64,000 nt of DNA from JBAYJM01 sp964350585 (GCA_964350585.1 CAYGKC010000001.1:1-64000), one strand, 5' to 3'; positions 53,617 to 62,028 are shown, numbered from the stretch's first letter. Program-made: numbers and translations. Notes: generated by a model not told the origin, from the sequence alone.

Positions 53617-53650
53617 ATAAAAAACCCGCAGTCAACCGAGATTGCGGGTT
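53617..53650. terminator. Bidirectional terminator between the GNAT gene and PRTase-like copy B
   Basis: AACCCGCA/TGCGGGTT (53623-53630, 53643-53650). The minus strand continues with six Ts, a good terminator for the 53723 gene. The plus side has a weaker TTATTAT. Confidence 0.8.
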
Positions 53651-53722
53651 ATTATACTTGCAAATTTAAATACGGCCCATCTCCGACGAGACGAGCCGCT
53701 CACTTAAAGCCTGAAATCAGAA

Positions 53723-54799
53723 TCAATCGATTTCCTCAATACAGGCCTTGAGATAATCAAGTATTCTTGTGCGCAAAGGCGGGATTATCTTCTGACCTAT
53801 AGCCATAGGAATACTGACACGGGGAACCGTATCAATAATATCCTCGATTGTTAACATACAATCATTGTCCTTACAGAGTTTTTCAAATATCTCGCGAGTC
53901 TTCTGCAAACAGAAGCGCGAGAAGTCAAGTGCATGGTTTTCAGGAATACTCGCCCACTTCGTGATAGGGGCGAAAGGAAGCAGGTAAGGCGCACAGAAAG
54001 TGGCGCCATCCTTGGTGTAAAGCGGCATCAAGTTGCCGTTCCAAGAAGTCCCGAAAACCCGACCACTGTTGGGAATAAAAGGAAAGAAGTCGTGGTCTGG
54101 CATCCAATCCACGTAATCCTTATCCTCTTCTACCGTTACAATATCGCCATCAAACACTTCAGCGATACTTTCCTTCGCATTTTTGAAGGCTAGACCAAGG
54201 ACGACTGCACTTACATGCACGCGCCTGGCCTTCATTTCATTGAGAATGAACCTCATAGTACCGCCGGTAAAGGCGCCATCTTCCATCAGGATTACTGACC
54301 GATTTCCCGCCGCTCTTTGAACCACATCCATCTGATCGGAAATTGATGGAGCGCCGGGACGAGGTCCTAACCCCAGAATCTCACCTTTTTCATCGATGAG
54401 TCGGTTGATGGATAATGCTATCCCCTCGCGAATGTTGGCAATCTCCGGACAAGTGCTTACTACAAGAGCATCCCTTGCAGCACGTGAACGAAGTTCAGAT
54501 TGTCTTTGAGTGGTTTTTGCCACTATTTGACTTGCCAGAGCTCTTGTAGCACGAGGAAACGTGTGTACGCTGGGTCCAAATACATGCAGAAGCATTTTAT
54601 CAAGATCATCCTTGATTTTGATAAAAATTTCAGCATTAGGTGGCGGAACTTGCAAACCAAGTGCAGAGAACAACTGAACTTTTTCCCCCAAATCCCATGT
54701 CAAGGCGTAGGTTCTTTTATCACTCATGGAGTGATGATGATCAGGAGACGCCTCTTCCCCTAATCCATCTGGCTTAGGTGACACCTTCGCTTCTTTCAT
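53723..54799 (-). CDS. Phosphoribosyltransferase-like protein, copy B
   Basis: The 358-residue protein has the PRPP-loop-like ILMEDGAFTGGTMR (about residue 171) and the same later segments as copy A: FFPFIPNSGR and APYLLPF...TKWASIP...DFSRFCLQKT (about residue 271). The first acidic residue of the loop is Glu rather than Asp. The N-terminal 150 residues have no match in copy A that I can see beyond a helical region. Codons are clearly richer in GC than in the HelD-like gene next to it, so its origin or expression differs. GAGG lies before the ATG. Confidence 0.68.
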   Translation of the reverse strand: MKEAKVSPKPDGLGEEASPDHHHSMSDKRTYALTWDLGEKVQLFSALGLQVPPPNAEIFIKIKDDLDKMLLHVFGPSVHTFPRATRALASQIVAKTTQRQSELRSRAARDALVVSTCPEIANIREGIALSINRLIDEKGEILGLGPRPGAPSISDQMDVVQRAAGNRSVILMEDGAFTGGTMRFILNEMKARRVHVSAVVLGLAFKNAKESIAEVFDGDIVTVEEDKDYVDWMPDHDFFPFIPNSGRVFGTSWNGNLMPLYTKDGATFCAPYLLPFAPITKWASIPENHALDFSRFCLQKTREIFEKLCKDNDCMLTIEDIIDTVPRVSIPMAIGQKIIPPLRTRILDYLKACIEEID

Positions 54800-54995
54800 A
54801 TCATCCTCACTTTCTACCGTTAAAACGGTGACGTATGTACTATATGTAATGGTATACCCACTGATTTTTATGTCAAATTTTTTCTGTGGATAAAATTGTT
54901 TATTTTAGCTAACAAAATCGAAAAAAGAAATTAATTACAAAATAAAAAATATATTTATGAAACATTAGGAACATTATTTTTTTATTCTTTAAACT

Positions 54996-56798
54996 TTATT
55001 TACTAACTATATCACTTAATTTTTTCTCCCCAATTACGTATAACTCATTCATTGCGCGAGTCAAGGCGATATAAAGCAAATCTCTTTTGATTTTTGCCAT
55101 TTCTTCTTGCAATTCCACGGGTAGATGTTTTACCGATAAAAGATTTTCTCCCACTCCAACCAAAAATACAGTATCAAATTCAACGCCCTGCGCATCAATT
55201 AACGACATTACTTTAACATTGCCTTGATCAAACTTTTGAGCATAATTTTTTAAAAGCAACTCATCATGCGAAAGTATGCCCACACTTACTTTATCTAATT
55301 CTTTTAGCTTTTCTTGAATAAATTTCTCCTCTTCTTCTCCACCAAATACTGCTTCTTGCACTTTGGGACCATCTTTAATCATTTGCGGAATATCAACCTT
55401 ATATCCCAATTCATTTAAATACATAAGTATTTGCTTTGTGTTCCTATAAACTTTGGATAATTTAACCAATCTTTCTTCCTGTAAATCAATTTGCAACATA
55501 TTATTAACCGTTCCAAGCCTGACTCTTTGATTAAAATCTCCAATAAAAATCAATTCCCCTCCTGAAGGATTTATTCCTTGATTAAAAATTTCTATGTGCT
55601 CTGATAGATAATTTTGAAATTCATCAATAAGAATAAGTTTGTAAGATACTTTAAACTTCTTCTTTTTTTTCTTGAGTTCTTGCGTTTTACTAATCACCTG
55701 ATAGTATTCTTTTTCTACATTTATTCCCTCATCTGTTTTAATTTTAGATTTCAAAAGTATGGCCAAATCAACTCGATCCAGAATCTTTTTCTTTTTTTGA
55801 TCCATAAGCATTTTCTTCTGCGCCTGATTAAGTTTGTCTCCATAAGTCTCTGTGAGTATGGAAAACCAATCATTTTTCCAAAAAACAACTTTACTTGTTT
55901 TTTGCGCCTGGATTTTTGCCCAGACATAATGCGCATCGCTGTCTTTTTGGAATTCTTCAATATTCCAATTTTCTATCGGCAGAATTTTTTTAGCCCAAGA
56001 TCCCAAAGTAGTGATTTCAACATCCTTAATACCAAGCTCCGGCAAAAGGTGCGAGAAATAATCCCTTGTACTTTCATCTTGAACAAAAACAATCACATCT
56101 CGCGAATCCAATTTATCAGATGTCTCCGGCGCCTGAAGCAAATAGGCAATCCTATGAAGTGCTAACGTTGTTTTACCGGATCCTGCCGGTCCCGTTACTG
56201 CAAGCTTGCCACCGAACTGAGCCCTTACAACTTGATCTTGCGCCTTTTCCATTTGAGCGACAATTTCCGGCAAGATAAACGCTGTTTTGCGAGTCGAAAA
56301 ATATTCCTGATAAACTAATTCCCTTTCTTGATCATTTGATTCCGTTGATAAAAATAGAATTTTTCCTTCAGCAATAAGATACTGGTCTTTTTTAATTATT
56401 TCAATCGTCTGATTTCCATTTTTATTTTTAAAAATAAATTTTCCCGGATTCTCGAATCTGATTTGAGCAATAGGAGAAGCCCAAGAATAAATTTCCTCTG
56501 CATCAAAAGAAAATTTGGAAAAATATAATTCCTTAAAATTATCCTCCCCCTCGAATTTGACCAAACAAAAATTAAAATACGGCGAAGGATGCAGATTTAA
56601 CAAATCATTATATCTCTTTCGATATATCGCCGTCATCGCATAATAATTTATAATATCAGACTGGGATCCATGAAGAAGCTCTCTTAGTTTAAGAGCTTCT
56701 TGCGGAACAATTTCAATTTCTTTCTTGATTGCGCTTCTTTTACGATCAAGAACTTTTTTTGCCCCGTCCAGATATTGTTTTTTTTCTTCTTGGTTCAT
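54996..56798 (-). CDS. HelD-like UvrD/Rep-family helicase
   Basis: The 600-residue ATPase has Walker A AVTGPAGSGKTTLALHRIAYLL (about residue 199), Walker B LILIDEFQ (about 391), GDFNQRVR (motif III) and LLYIALTRAMNELY (motif VI). The phrase LHRIAYLL and the N-terminal region with SPIAQIRFENPGKF fit HelD, a factor that releases RNA polymerase from DNA, better than UvrD/PcrA. Its N-terminal coiled-coil arm is short, and the whole is smaller than B. subtilis HelD (774 residues). Confidence 0.75.
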   Translation of the reverse strand: MNQEEKKQYLDGAKKVLDRKRSAIKKEIEIVPQEALKLRELLHGSQSDIINYYAMTAIYRKRYNDLLNLHPSPYFNFCLVKFEGEDNFKELYFSKFSFDAEEIYSWASPIAQIRFENPGKFIFKNKNGNQTIEIIKKDQYLIAEGKILFLSTESNDQERELVYQEYFSTRKTAFILPEIVAQMEKAQDQVVRAQFGGKLAVTGPAGSGKTTLALHRIAYLLQAPETSDKLDSRDVIVFVQDESTRDYFSHLLPELGIKDVEITTLGSWAKKILPIENWNIEEFQKDSDAHYVWAKIQAQKTSKVVFWKNDWFSILTETYGDKLNQAQKKMLMDQKKKKILDRVDLAILLKSKIKTDEGINVEKEYYQVISKTQELKKKKKKFKVSYKLILIDEFQNYLSEHIEIFNQGINPSGGELIFIGDFNQRVRLGTVNNMLQIDLQEERLVKLSKVYRNTKQILMYLNELGYKVDIPQMIKDGPKVQEAVFGGEEEEKFIQEKLKELDKVSVGILSHDELLLKNYAQKFDQGNVKVMSLIDAQGVEFDTVFLVGVGENLLSVKHLPVELQEEMAKIKRDLLYIALTRAMNELYVIGEKKLSDIVSK

Positions 56799-56813
56799 AT
56801 ATATTATGATAAC

Positions 56814-56839
56814 AAAAAAACCGCCTAATTTTTAGGCAG
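56814..56839 (-). terminator. Likely terminator of the acyl-CoA synthetase gene
   Basis: GCCTAA/TTAGGC with flanking pairs (56821-56839), followed on the minus strand by seven Ts (56820-56814). It lies 137 bp after the stop. Confidence 0.75.
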
Positions 56840-56975
56840 TTTTCCGTATTTCTATTATTGAGTATTTAAGTTTGTATACCATATCTATTATTATAGCACA
56901 CTTTTGATAAAATGTCAAATTTATTTGTCAAAACAACAGCTTACCCGATATAACCGTTATAACAGCAACCTTAAA

Positions 56976-58694
56976 TTATAAATACATCTTCTCGATCTCA
57001 TTCTTATAATTATGGCCTATTGCTTGCCTTCTTATTTTCAGTGTTGGCGTCAATTCATCTTTCTCCTGTGAAAATTCATTAGGCAGTAGGCAAAATTTCT
57101 TTATCTGTTCAAAATCTGATAAATTAGAATTGACTTTTTTAATGCATTTATCAAAAACTTCCAAAACAAATTCAGAGTTCAAGAACTTTTCAAAATTTTC
57201 AACAATACAATTTTTTGACTTCAAGTATGTAACCAATTCCTGCCTGTCCGGCACGATAAGAGCGGACAAATATTTTCTGTTATGGCCAACTATCAGTGAC
57301 TGCGTCACAAGTTTGTCAAAATTCAACTCCTGCTCAATGTGTTCAGGCCAAACATTCTTTCCTCCTGAAGTCACGATCATTTCTTTTTTTCTTCCGACAA
57401 TAATCAAAAAACCTTCTTTATCGATAAATCCATAGTCCCCGGTATAGAACCAGCCGTCAGCATCAATCGCTTTTGTGCTTTCTGTTTCATTTTTGTAATA
57501 ACCTTTCATAATACTGGGACCGCGGGCTAAAATTTCTTTATCTTCTGAAATTTTTATTTCCATTCCGCTTACCGGCAAGCCAACCGTTCCGAATTTAACC
57601 TTTGACTCTCTATTAACAGCCAGAACGGGAGATGTTTCAGTTAATCCGTATCCTTCAAAAATCTTAATTCCCATCTTACTAAAAAATCTTGCAAATCTTT
57701 CGTCAAGAGCCGCTCCTCCTGATATAGCCAAATGGAGATTTCCGCCCATTTTTTTCCTTATTTTTTTAAAAACCAACCTATCTGCAATTACGTAAGCAAA
57801 ATTCCCTTTTTTTTGCTTTAACGACCAGTAAAAAAGCTTCTTTTTCAGAGGTGAAAAATTTTCAACATTACTCCAAATACCATCGCTTAACTTTTCAAAA
57901 ATTCTAGGAACGCAAATTAAAAATGTCGGCTTTATTTCCTGTAGATTCTTAAGCAAAGTCTTTACATTTTCAGCGTACGCGATAGTTGCGCCATTTAATA
58001 ATGGAATATAATATCCGGCAGTCCTCTCAAAAATATGTGAGAGCGGCAAAAAGGAAAGAAAGACATCTTTTTTCTTAACTGGTACAGCTTCTCCAACAGC
58101 TTCCACATTACTTAAAATATTTTTGTGGCTAAGCATCACGCCTTTTGGCAAGCCGGTAGTTCCCGATGTATAAATAATAGTACAGATATCATCAGCTTCA
58201 TTTTTTGCAAAAGTAAAATTCCTAACATCACCTTTTTTTAGGAAATTTTCCCAGCTTATTAAATTATTTCTTTGAATTTTTAGTTCGTTAAAATTATCCA
58301 TTAAAACAAAGTTTTCAAGAAAGATTAACTCATCTTGAGAAATTTTATCTAAGAATTCAATTTTTGAAGTGAAAACTATTTTCACTTCACTATGCGAAAT
58401 AATGTAGTTTACAATTTTACTGCTTAAGTTGGTATGTATCGGAACTACTATCGCGCCTATAGCCATACTAGCTAAATCCACAATCGGCCACTCTGGCCTT
58501 CCTTCAGACATTATTGCAACCTTGTCGCCTTTTTTAATATTAAGTTTTTGAAGTGCAGTTGCCACAAATTTCACCTGATCCATAAACTCACTAAAAGTCA
58601 TAGCTTTATACTTCTGATCTTCTTTAAACATCAATGCTTTCTTAGTTGGATATCTTTTAGCTACTCCAAAGAATTTTTCAGGTATTGTCTGCAT
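56976..58694 (-). CDS. Long-chain acyl-CoA synthetase-like AMP-binding protein
   Basis: The 572-residue enzyme has the P-loop-like IIYTSGTTGLPKGV (about residue 174), GYGLTETSPV (about 347), GWFYTGDYGFIDKEGFL and the hinge GRKKEMIVTSGGKNVWPEHIE. This is the full set of the adenylate-forming acyl-CoA synthetase family. It activates fatty acids, probably taken from outside since no fatty acid synthesis gene is seen here. The C-terminal catalytic Lys region (LTPTLKIRR) is present. Confidence 0.9.
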   Translation of the reverse strand: MQTIPEKFFGVAKRYPTKKALMFKEDQKYKAMTFSEFMDQVKFVATALQKLNIKKGDKVAIMSEGRPEWPIVDLASMAIGAIVVPIHTNLSSKIVNYIISHSEVKIVFTSKIEFLDKISQDELIFLENFVLMDNFNELKIQRNNLISWENFLKKGDVRNFTFAKNEADDICTIIYTSGTTGLPKGVMLSHKNILSNVEAVGEAVPVKKKDVFLSFLPLSHIFERTAGYYIPLLNGATIAYAENVKTLLKNLQEIKPTFLICVPRIFEKLSDGIWSNVENFSPLKKKLFYWSLKQKKGNFAYVIADRLVFKKIRKKMGGNLHLAISGGAALDERFARFFSKMGIKIFEGYGLTETSPVLAVNRESKVKFGTVGLPVSGMEIKISEDKEILARGPSIMKGYYKNETESTKAIDADGWFYTGDYGFIDKEGFLIIVGRKKEMIVTSGGKNVWPEHIEQELNFDKLVTQSLIVGHNRKYLSALIVPDRQELVTYLKSKNCIVENFEKFLNSEFVLEVFDKCIKKVNSNLSDFEQIKKFCLLPNEFSQEKDELTPTLKIRRQAIGHNYKNEIEKMYL

Positions 58695-58759
58695 AATATT
58701 TATAAATAATCTGCTTTTCTATCTAACAATTATAACAAAATCGACAATTTTTACTAATA

Positions 58760-58804
58760 AAAAAATGAGGCGGTACCTTCAGCTTTCGCTTCAGATTCCG
58801 CCTC
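58760..58804 (-). terminator. Intrinsic terminator of the 58818 gene
   Basis: GAGGCGG/CCGCCTC stem (58767-58773, 58798-58804) with an inner hairpin around GAAGC/GCTTC-type pairs, followed on the minus strand by ATTTTTTTAT. Confidence 0.85.
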
Positions 58805-58817
58805 TGTATGTAAACAC

Positions 58818-59234
58818 TCAAATGAGTGCTACTTGAGGAGTACAATCAATGGCAACAGGCCATTGATAAATATAATACTCGCCGATATCGAGTCGCGTCA
58901 CTTGCTTTGCGACTTCCTGCCCTCCTTTCTCCGATGCCTGTCGGGCATCGGGGTTAAAGTGTGGTTGGATGAAAACAGCGTCACCACCGCCAAAGTCCTT
59001 TCCGTAAGAAATGCTGACAAAAATGATTTCTGCGTCAACCCATATCCAACTCCGTATTACCGGGGCATAAGCAAATATCACTTCTGCGCATTCCTTAGTT
59101 ACCCACCAATCCATCGGCTGGAGTGCCGAGACTTGACAGGGTTTTGTCAAAGATTCTTGTACTGGCCTTAAAACAGCGCCTTCATCGCCTTTAACAAAGG
59201 CCAGGCACAACATGAGAGAGAACATCTTTGACAC
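58818..59234 (-). CDS. Hypothetical protein, single-gene unit with embedded palindrome
   Basis: I start the gene at GTG 59234, since GGAGG lies 7 bp before it. The frame also runs to an ATG nine codons further up. The protein of 138 residues begins with a weak signal-like stretch (MFSLMLCLAFVKG) and contains EVIFAYAPVIRSWIWVDAEIIF, a Cys pair region and the end YQWPVAIDCTPQVALI. Residues NPDARQASEKGG come from a GC-rich palindrome at 58931-58951. No family recognised. Higher in GC than its neighbours. Confidence 0.55.
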   Translation of the reverse strand: MSKMFSLMLCLAFVKGDEGAVLRPVQESLTKPCQVSALQPMDWWVTKECAEVIFAYAPVIRSWIWVDAEIIFVSISYGKDFGGGDAVFIQPHFNPDARQASEKGGQEVAKQVTRLDIGEYYIYQWPVAIDCTPQVALI

Positions 59235-59314
59235 TATCCGTCCTCCTTTCTTTGGCCGCAATATGCGAGGCCCGTTATTATTTAGCTGTTCTCAAGCTAA
59301 ATAGAGGTAAAATT

Positions 59315-59343
59315 ATTATAATATATAAAAAATAATCTTTCAA
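59315..59343 (-). promoter_or_regulatory. Promoter of the 58818 gene
   Basis: Minus strand TTGAAA (59343-59338), a 17-bp spacer, TATAAT (59320-59315). The leader then has a 9-bp hairpin TATTTAGCT/AGCTAAATA (59279-59303). Confidence 0.75.
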
Positions 59344-59366
59344 ACTGTTTTTCCACACTTAACAAC

Positions 59367-59681
59367 TTATTTTTTTACTTTCTTATCATTGATTTCTTTG
59401 GCCAATCTTACAACCTCATCAAAGTCATCTGCTTCATCAACCTTATTTCTTTTTAACTTTCCACAGATTTCACATCGGTGAGTTAAAATCCATTCCTGAC
59501 CTTCTTTATATATGTCCACGGGACGCATCATACCTCCGCATTCCTCTAAACGATCACCCGGTTGCACATCAATATGTTTTGACCATAAGCAATTCGGGCA
59601 ATGGTTGGTATAACCGTCACCCTTTACTTTAGTGCCACATTTTTCACAAACAAAGTCTTCTTTTTTTCTAATAAATGACAT
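59367..59681 (-). CDS. RNHCP domain protein (zinc-ribbon-like)
   Basis: The 104-residue protein has FVCEKCGTKV, then NHCPNCLWSKHID and PGDRLEECGGMM, then THRCEICGKLKRNKV. The three Cys pairs and the NHCPxCLWSKHxD phrase are those of the RNHCP domain family, whose function is not known. Metal binding is likely. It is a cytoplasmic small protein with a Lys-rich C-terminus. Confidence 0.85.
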   Translation of the reverse strand: MSFIRKKEDFVCEKCGTKVKGDGYTNHCPNCLWSKHIDVQPGDRLEECGGMMRPVDIYKEGQEWILTHRCEICGKLKRNKVDEADDFDEVVRLAKEINDKKVKK

Positions 59682-59703
59682 TTTTTTATTGTTTAAATAA
59701 AGA

Positions 59704-59739
59704 AGGCGTTCGACTCACTCGATTGTGAGACGTCCGCCT
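59704..59739 (-). terminator. Terminator of the 31-aa membrane peptide gene
   Basis: AGGCG...CGCCT outer and CTCAC/GTGAG inner stems (59704-59739), followed on the minus strand by TTCTTTATTT. Confidence 0.65.
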
Positions 59740-59755
59740 AAGACAAAATCCGAGA

Positions 59756-59851
59756 TTAACCGTTACCAAGCCATTTGGGCTCCTTATCGCTTAACTTAAC
59801 AGCCACAATCAACAACACAGCCGTTACCGCAAAACCAATAAGTATTCTCAT
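59756..59851 (-). CDS. 31-aa membrane peptide
   Basis: ATG 59851 follows GAGGAG with 9-bp spacing. The frame encodes 31 residues: one hydrophobic helix (ILIGFAVTAVLLIVAV) and a short polar tail (KLSDKEPKWLGNG). A terminator hairpin stands 17 bp after the stop, which supports a real transcription unit. Function unknown. Type I toxins are of this size, but no antitoxin RNA could be recognised. Confidence 0.5.
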   Translation of the reverse strand: MRILIGFAVTAVLLIVAVKLSDKEPKWLGNG

Positions 59852-59970
59852 TTAATCTGCTCCTCATAAGCTACTATTTTAAACTGTGACATCGTTATTA
59901 TGTCAAAATAATCCAATTATATCAAATAATTTATTTAAATTGCTTAATAAAAATTTAATCTCGATATTCA

Positions 59971-59999
59971 TTGACAAAATAAAACCAATCTGCTATATT
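59971..59999 (+). promoter_or_regulatory. Promoter of the S1-domain protein gene
   Basis: TTGACA (59971-59976), a 17-bp spacer ending TGC, TATATT (59994-59999). Confidence 0.8.
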
Positions 60000-60005
60000 A
60001 AATGA

Positions 60006-60087
60006 AATTTAATTCATCCCGCAAAATTAAATTTTACTAATAAAAAGCGGGGCTTCTGAAAAGCTCTCAGAGGCTAATCTAATTAAT
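60006..60087 (+). promoter_or_regulatory. rpsA: Structured leader of the S1-domain protein gene
   Basis: The leader contains the inverted repeat AAATTTAATT/AATTAAATTT and CCCGC...GCGGG, which overlap so that not all pairs can form together. There is no clear Shine-Dalgarno next to the ATG. In other bacteria ribosomal protein S1 represses its own mRNA through the leader. A similar role here is inference. Confidence 0.4.
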
Positions 60088-61329
60088 ATGAGCACAAAAG
60101 ACAAAAAAGATTCAATAATGTCAAAACTGCTTGAAGAAAAGCAGTATTTTAATTTGCCAAAAACTGGTGAATTAATTTCAGGAACCGTAATATCTTCAAA
60201 TAAAAATGAAGTGCATATAGACCTTGGCGGAGTAGCAACAGGCGTAGTACGTGGAAGAGAACGCTATGACGAATCAGATGAATATAAAAATTTAAAGGCT
60301 GGCGATACCGTTGAAGCTACAGTTTTAGAACTGGAGAATGAAAACGGCGAAATTGAATTGTCATTTCAATATGCAGGCAGACAAAAAGCCTGGCAAAACC
60401 TTAGAGACAATGAAAAAGATAATAATATTGTGCAAGCTCTCATAACTGATGCCAATAAAGGCGGATTAATGGTTAAAGTAGAAAACACAATGGGATTTTT
60501 ACCTGTCTCCCAGCTTTCGCCAGAACACTATCCAAGAATTCCGGGCGGAGATAAAAATAGAATTTTAGAAATTCTAAAAGGATATATAGGCAAGAAATTT
60601 GACGTTAAAGTTTTAGATCTCAATGAAGGCGAAGATAAGCTTATTGTTTCAGAAAAAACAGCTTGGGAAGAAACTCAAAAAGATGTTTTAGGGAAATACA
60701 AAGTGGGCCAGAAGGTGGAAGGCACCGTTACTGCCGTAACTGATTTTGGCATATTCGTAGAATTTGACGATAAACTTGAAGGATTAATCCATATCTCTGA
60801 AATTGCATGGCAAAGAATCGAAAACCCAAATGATTTTGTTAAAGTTGGAGAAAAAATCACCGCAGAAATAATCGGAATTGAAAATTCAAAAATATTCCTT
60901 TCAATGAAAAAAATGCAAAAAGATCCTTGGGATGGAATAGAAAAGAAATATGTAACAGGTCAGAAGGTAAAAGGAAAGATTATTAAAGTAAATCCTTTTG
61001 GATTATTTGTAGAACTAGAACCAAACATCCACGGATTAGCGCATATTTCACAGTTAAGTGATAAGCCTGTTACAAATATCAATGACCTAGGCAAAATTGG
61101 TGATGAACTGGATTTCTATATTGTCTCGCTTGATCCCAAAAATCACAGATTAGGATTAAGTATGTCGAAACCAAAAGAACCAAAAAATGAAAGTGAGGCT
61201 TCAGATAGCACTGTAAAAGAAGAAAAAGATGATAAACCCAAATCTGAAGAAACAGAATCACAATCGGAAGAAATAAAGAAAAAACCTAAAGCGACAAAAA
61301 CAAAAGAGAAAAAAAAGGAAGAAGTCTAA
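60088..61329 (+). CDS. rpsA: S1-domain RNA-binding protein (ribosomal protein S1-like)
   Basis: The 413-residue protein has four S1 repeats: GELISGTVISSNKNEVHIDLG, VQALITDANKGGLMVKVENTMGF, GQKVEGTVTAVTDFGIFVEF and GQKVKGKIIKVNPFGLFVEL, at about residues 24, 113, 211 and 296. The third and fourth end with the typical GLIHISEI/GLAHISQL. A Lys/Glu-rich tail of about 50 residues follows. E. coli S1 has six repeats. Four is usual for Gram-positive and candidate-phylum forms. It binds mRNA at the ribosome. Confidence 0.88.
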   Translation: MSTKDKKDSIMSKLLEEKQYFNLPKTGELISGTVISSNKNEVHIDLGGVATGVVRGRERYDESDEYKNLKAGDTVEATVLELENENGEIELSFQYAGRQKAWQNLRDNEKDNNIVQALITDANKGGLMVKVENTMGFLPVSQLSPEHYPRIPGGDKNRILEILKGYIGKKFDVKVLDLNEGEDKLIVSEKTAWEETQKDVLGKYKVGQKVEGTVTAVTDFGIFVEFDDKLEGLIHISEIAWQRIENPNDFVKVGEKITAEIIGIENSKIFLSMKKMQKDPWDGIEKKYVTGQKVKGKIIKVNPFGLFVELEPNIHGLAHISQLSDKPVTNINDLGKIGDELDFYIVSLDPKNHRLGLSMSKPKEPKNESEASDSTVKEEKDDKPKSEETESQSEEIKKKPKATKTKEKKKEEV

Positions 61330-61334
61330 ATAAA

Positions 61335-61955
61335 TTAAATCCCCCTACTGGGGGGATTTTTTTGTTTATTATATTTTTTGATGTGGTTTATGATACTTAA
61401 AAAAGCGAACATAATTGCTAAACCAAAGAAAACAGCGCTTAAAATTATAAAAGTGAAGTTGCCAAATATTATAAAGCCAAGAACAGCGATCGCACCTGCA
61501 ACTTCTAAAACCATCTTGACCTTACCCCATCCATCAGACTTAACTTCTTTTTTATTTTTTAACAAAAAATAAACAATTGAACTTACTGCAATTGAAATAA
61601 TTTCAATTATAATAATTGCTAAAGTTAATAAAGAATACGGATACAATGATATAATAAATAGCAAAAAGAATACGATTAGCAACTTATCAGCCAAAGGATC
61701 AAGCCATGCGCCGAAAGTAGTCATCAAATTCCTTTTTCTTGCCAATGAACCGTCAACAGTATCAAAAAGAGATGCCACAATAAAGAAAATAAGTGCCAAA
61801 ACATATTGGCTTGAAAATAGAAAGTACAAAATAAATGGCAATAGTATTATTCTTAAAATAGTGAAATAGTTAGGTAAAATCCAATGAGGCAAGATCCTAA
61901 AAAGCGTTTTTTCCCAAAAATTATCCACTACATTTTGAATTATTGACTTTTTCAT
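61335..61955 (-). CDS. CDP-alcohol phosphatidyltransferase (PgsA-like)
   Basis: The 206-residue membrane protein has the full family motif D-x2-D-G-x2-A-R-x8-G-x3-D-x3-D in FDTVDGSLARKRN and FGAWLDPLADK (about residues 67-90) and about five to six membrane helices. It makes phosphatidylglycerol-phosphate or a related phospholipid from CDP-diacylglycerol. PgsA and other members cannot be told apart by motif alone. The C-terminus is basic. Confidence 0.88.
   Translation of the reverse strand: MKKSIIQNVVDNFWEKTLFRILPHWILPNYFTILRIILLPFILYFLFSSQYVLALIFFIVASLFDTVDGSLARKRNLMTTFGAWLDPLADKLLIVFFLLFIISLYPYSLLTLAIIIIEIISIAVSSIVYFLLKNKKEVKSDGWGKVKMVLEVAGAIAVLGFIIFGNFTFIILSAVFFGLAIMFAFLSIINHIKKYNKQKNPPSRGI
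61337..61364 (+). terminator. Intrinsic terminator of the S1-domain protein gene
   Basis: AAATCCCCC/GGGGGATTT stem followed by a run of Ts. It overlaps the end of the convergent PgsA-like gene. Confidence 0.92.
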
Positions 61956-61979
61956 AAAAAAAAAGTATGATGATATAAT
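61951..61979 (+). promoter_or_regulatory. ftsH: Promoter of ftsH
   Basis: TTCATA (61951-61956), a 17-bp spacer, TGA-TATAAT (TATAAT 61974-61979). The -35 is weak, the extended -10 is good. Confidence 0.6.
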
Positions 61980-62028
61980 AATTTTTGAAATATTATTACT
62001 TAATTTATCGTTAATTTATTAAAACCAT

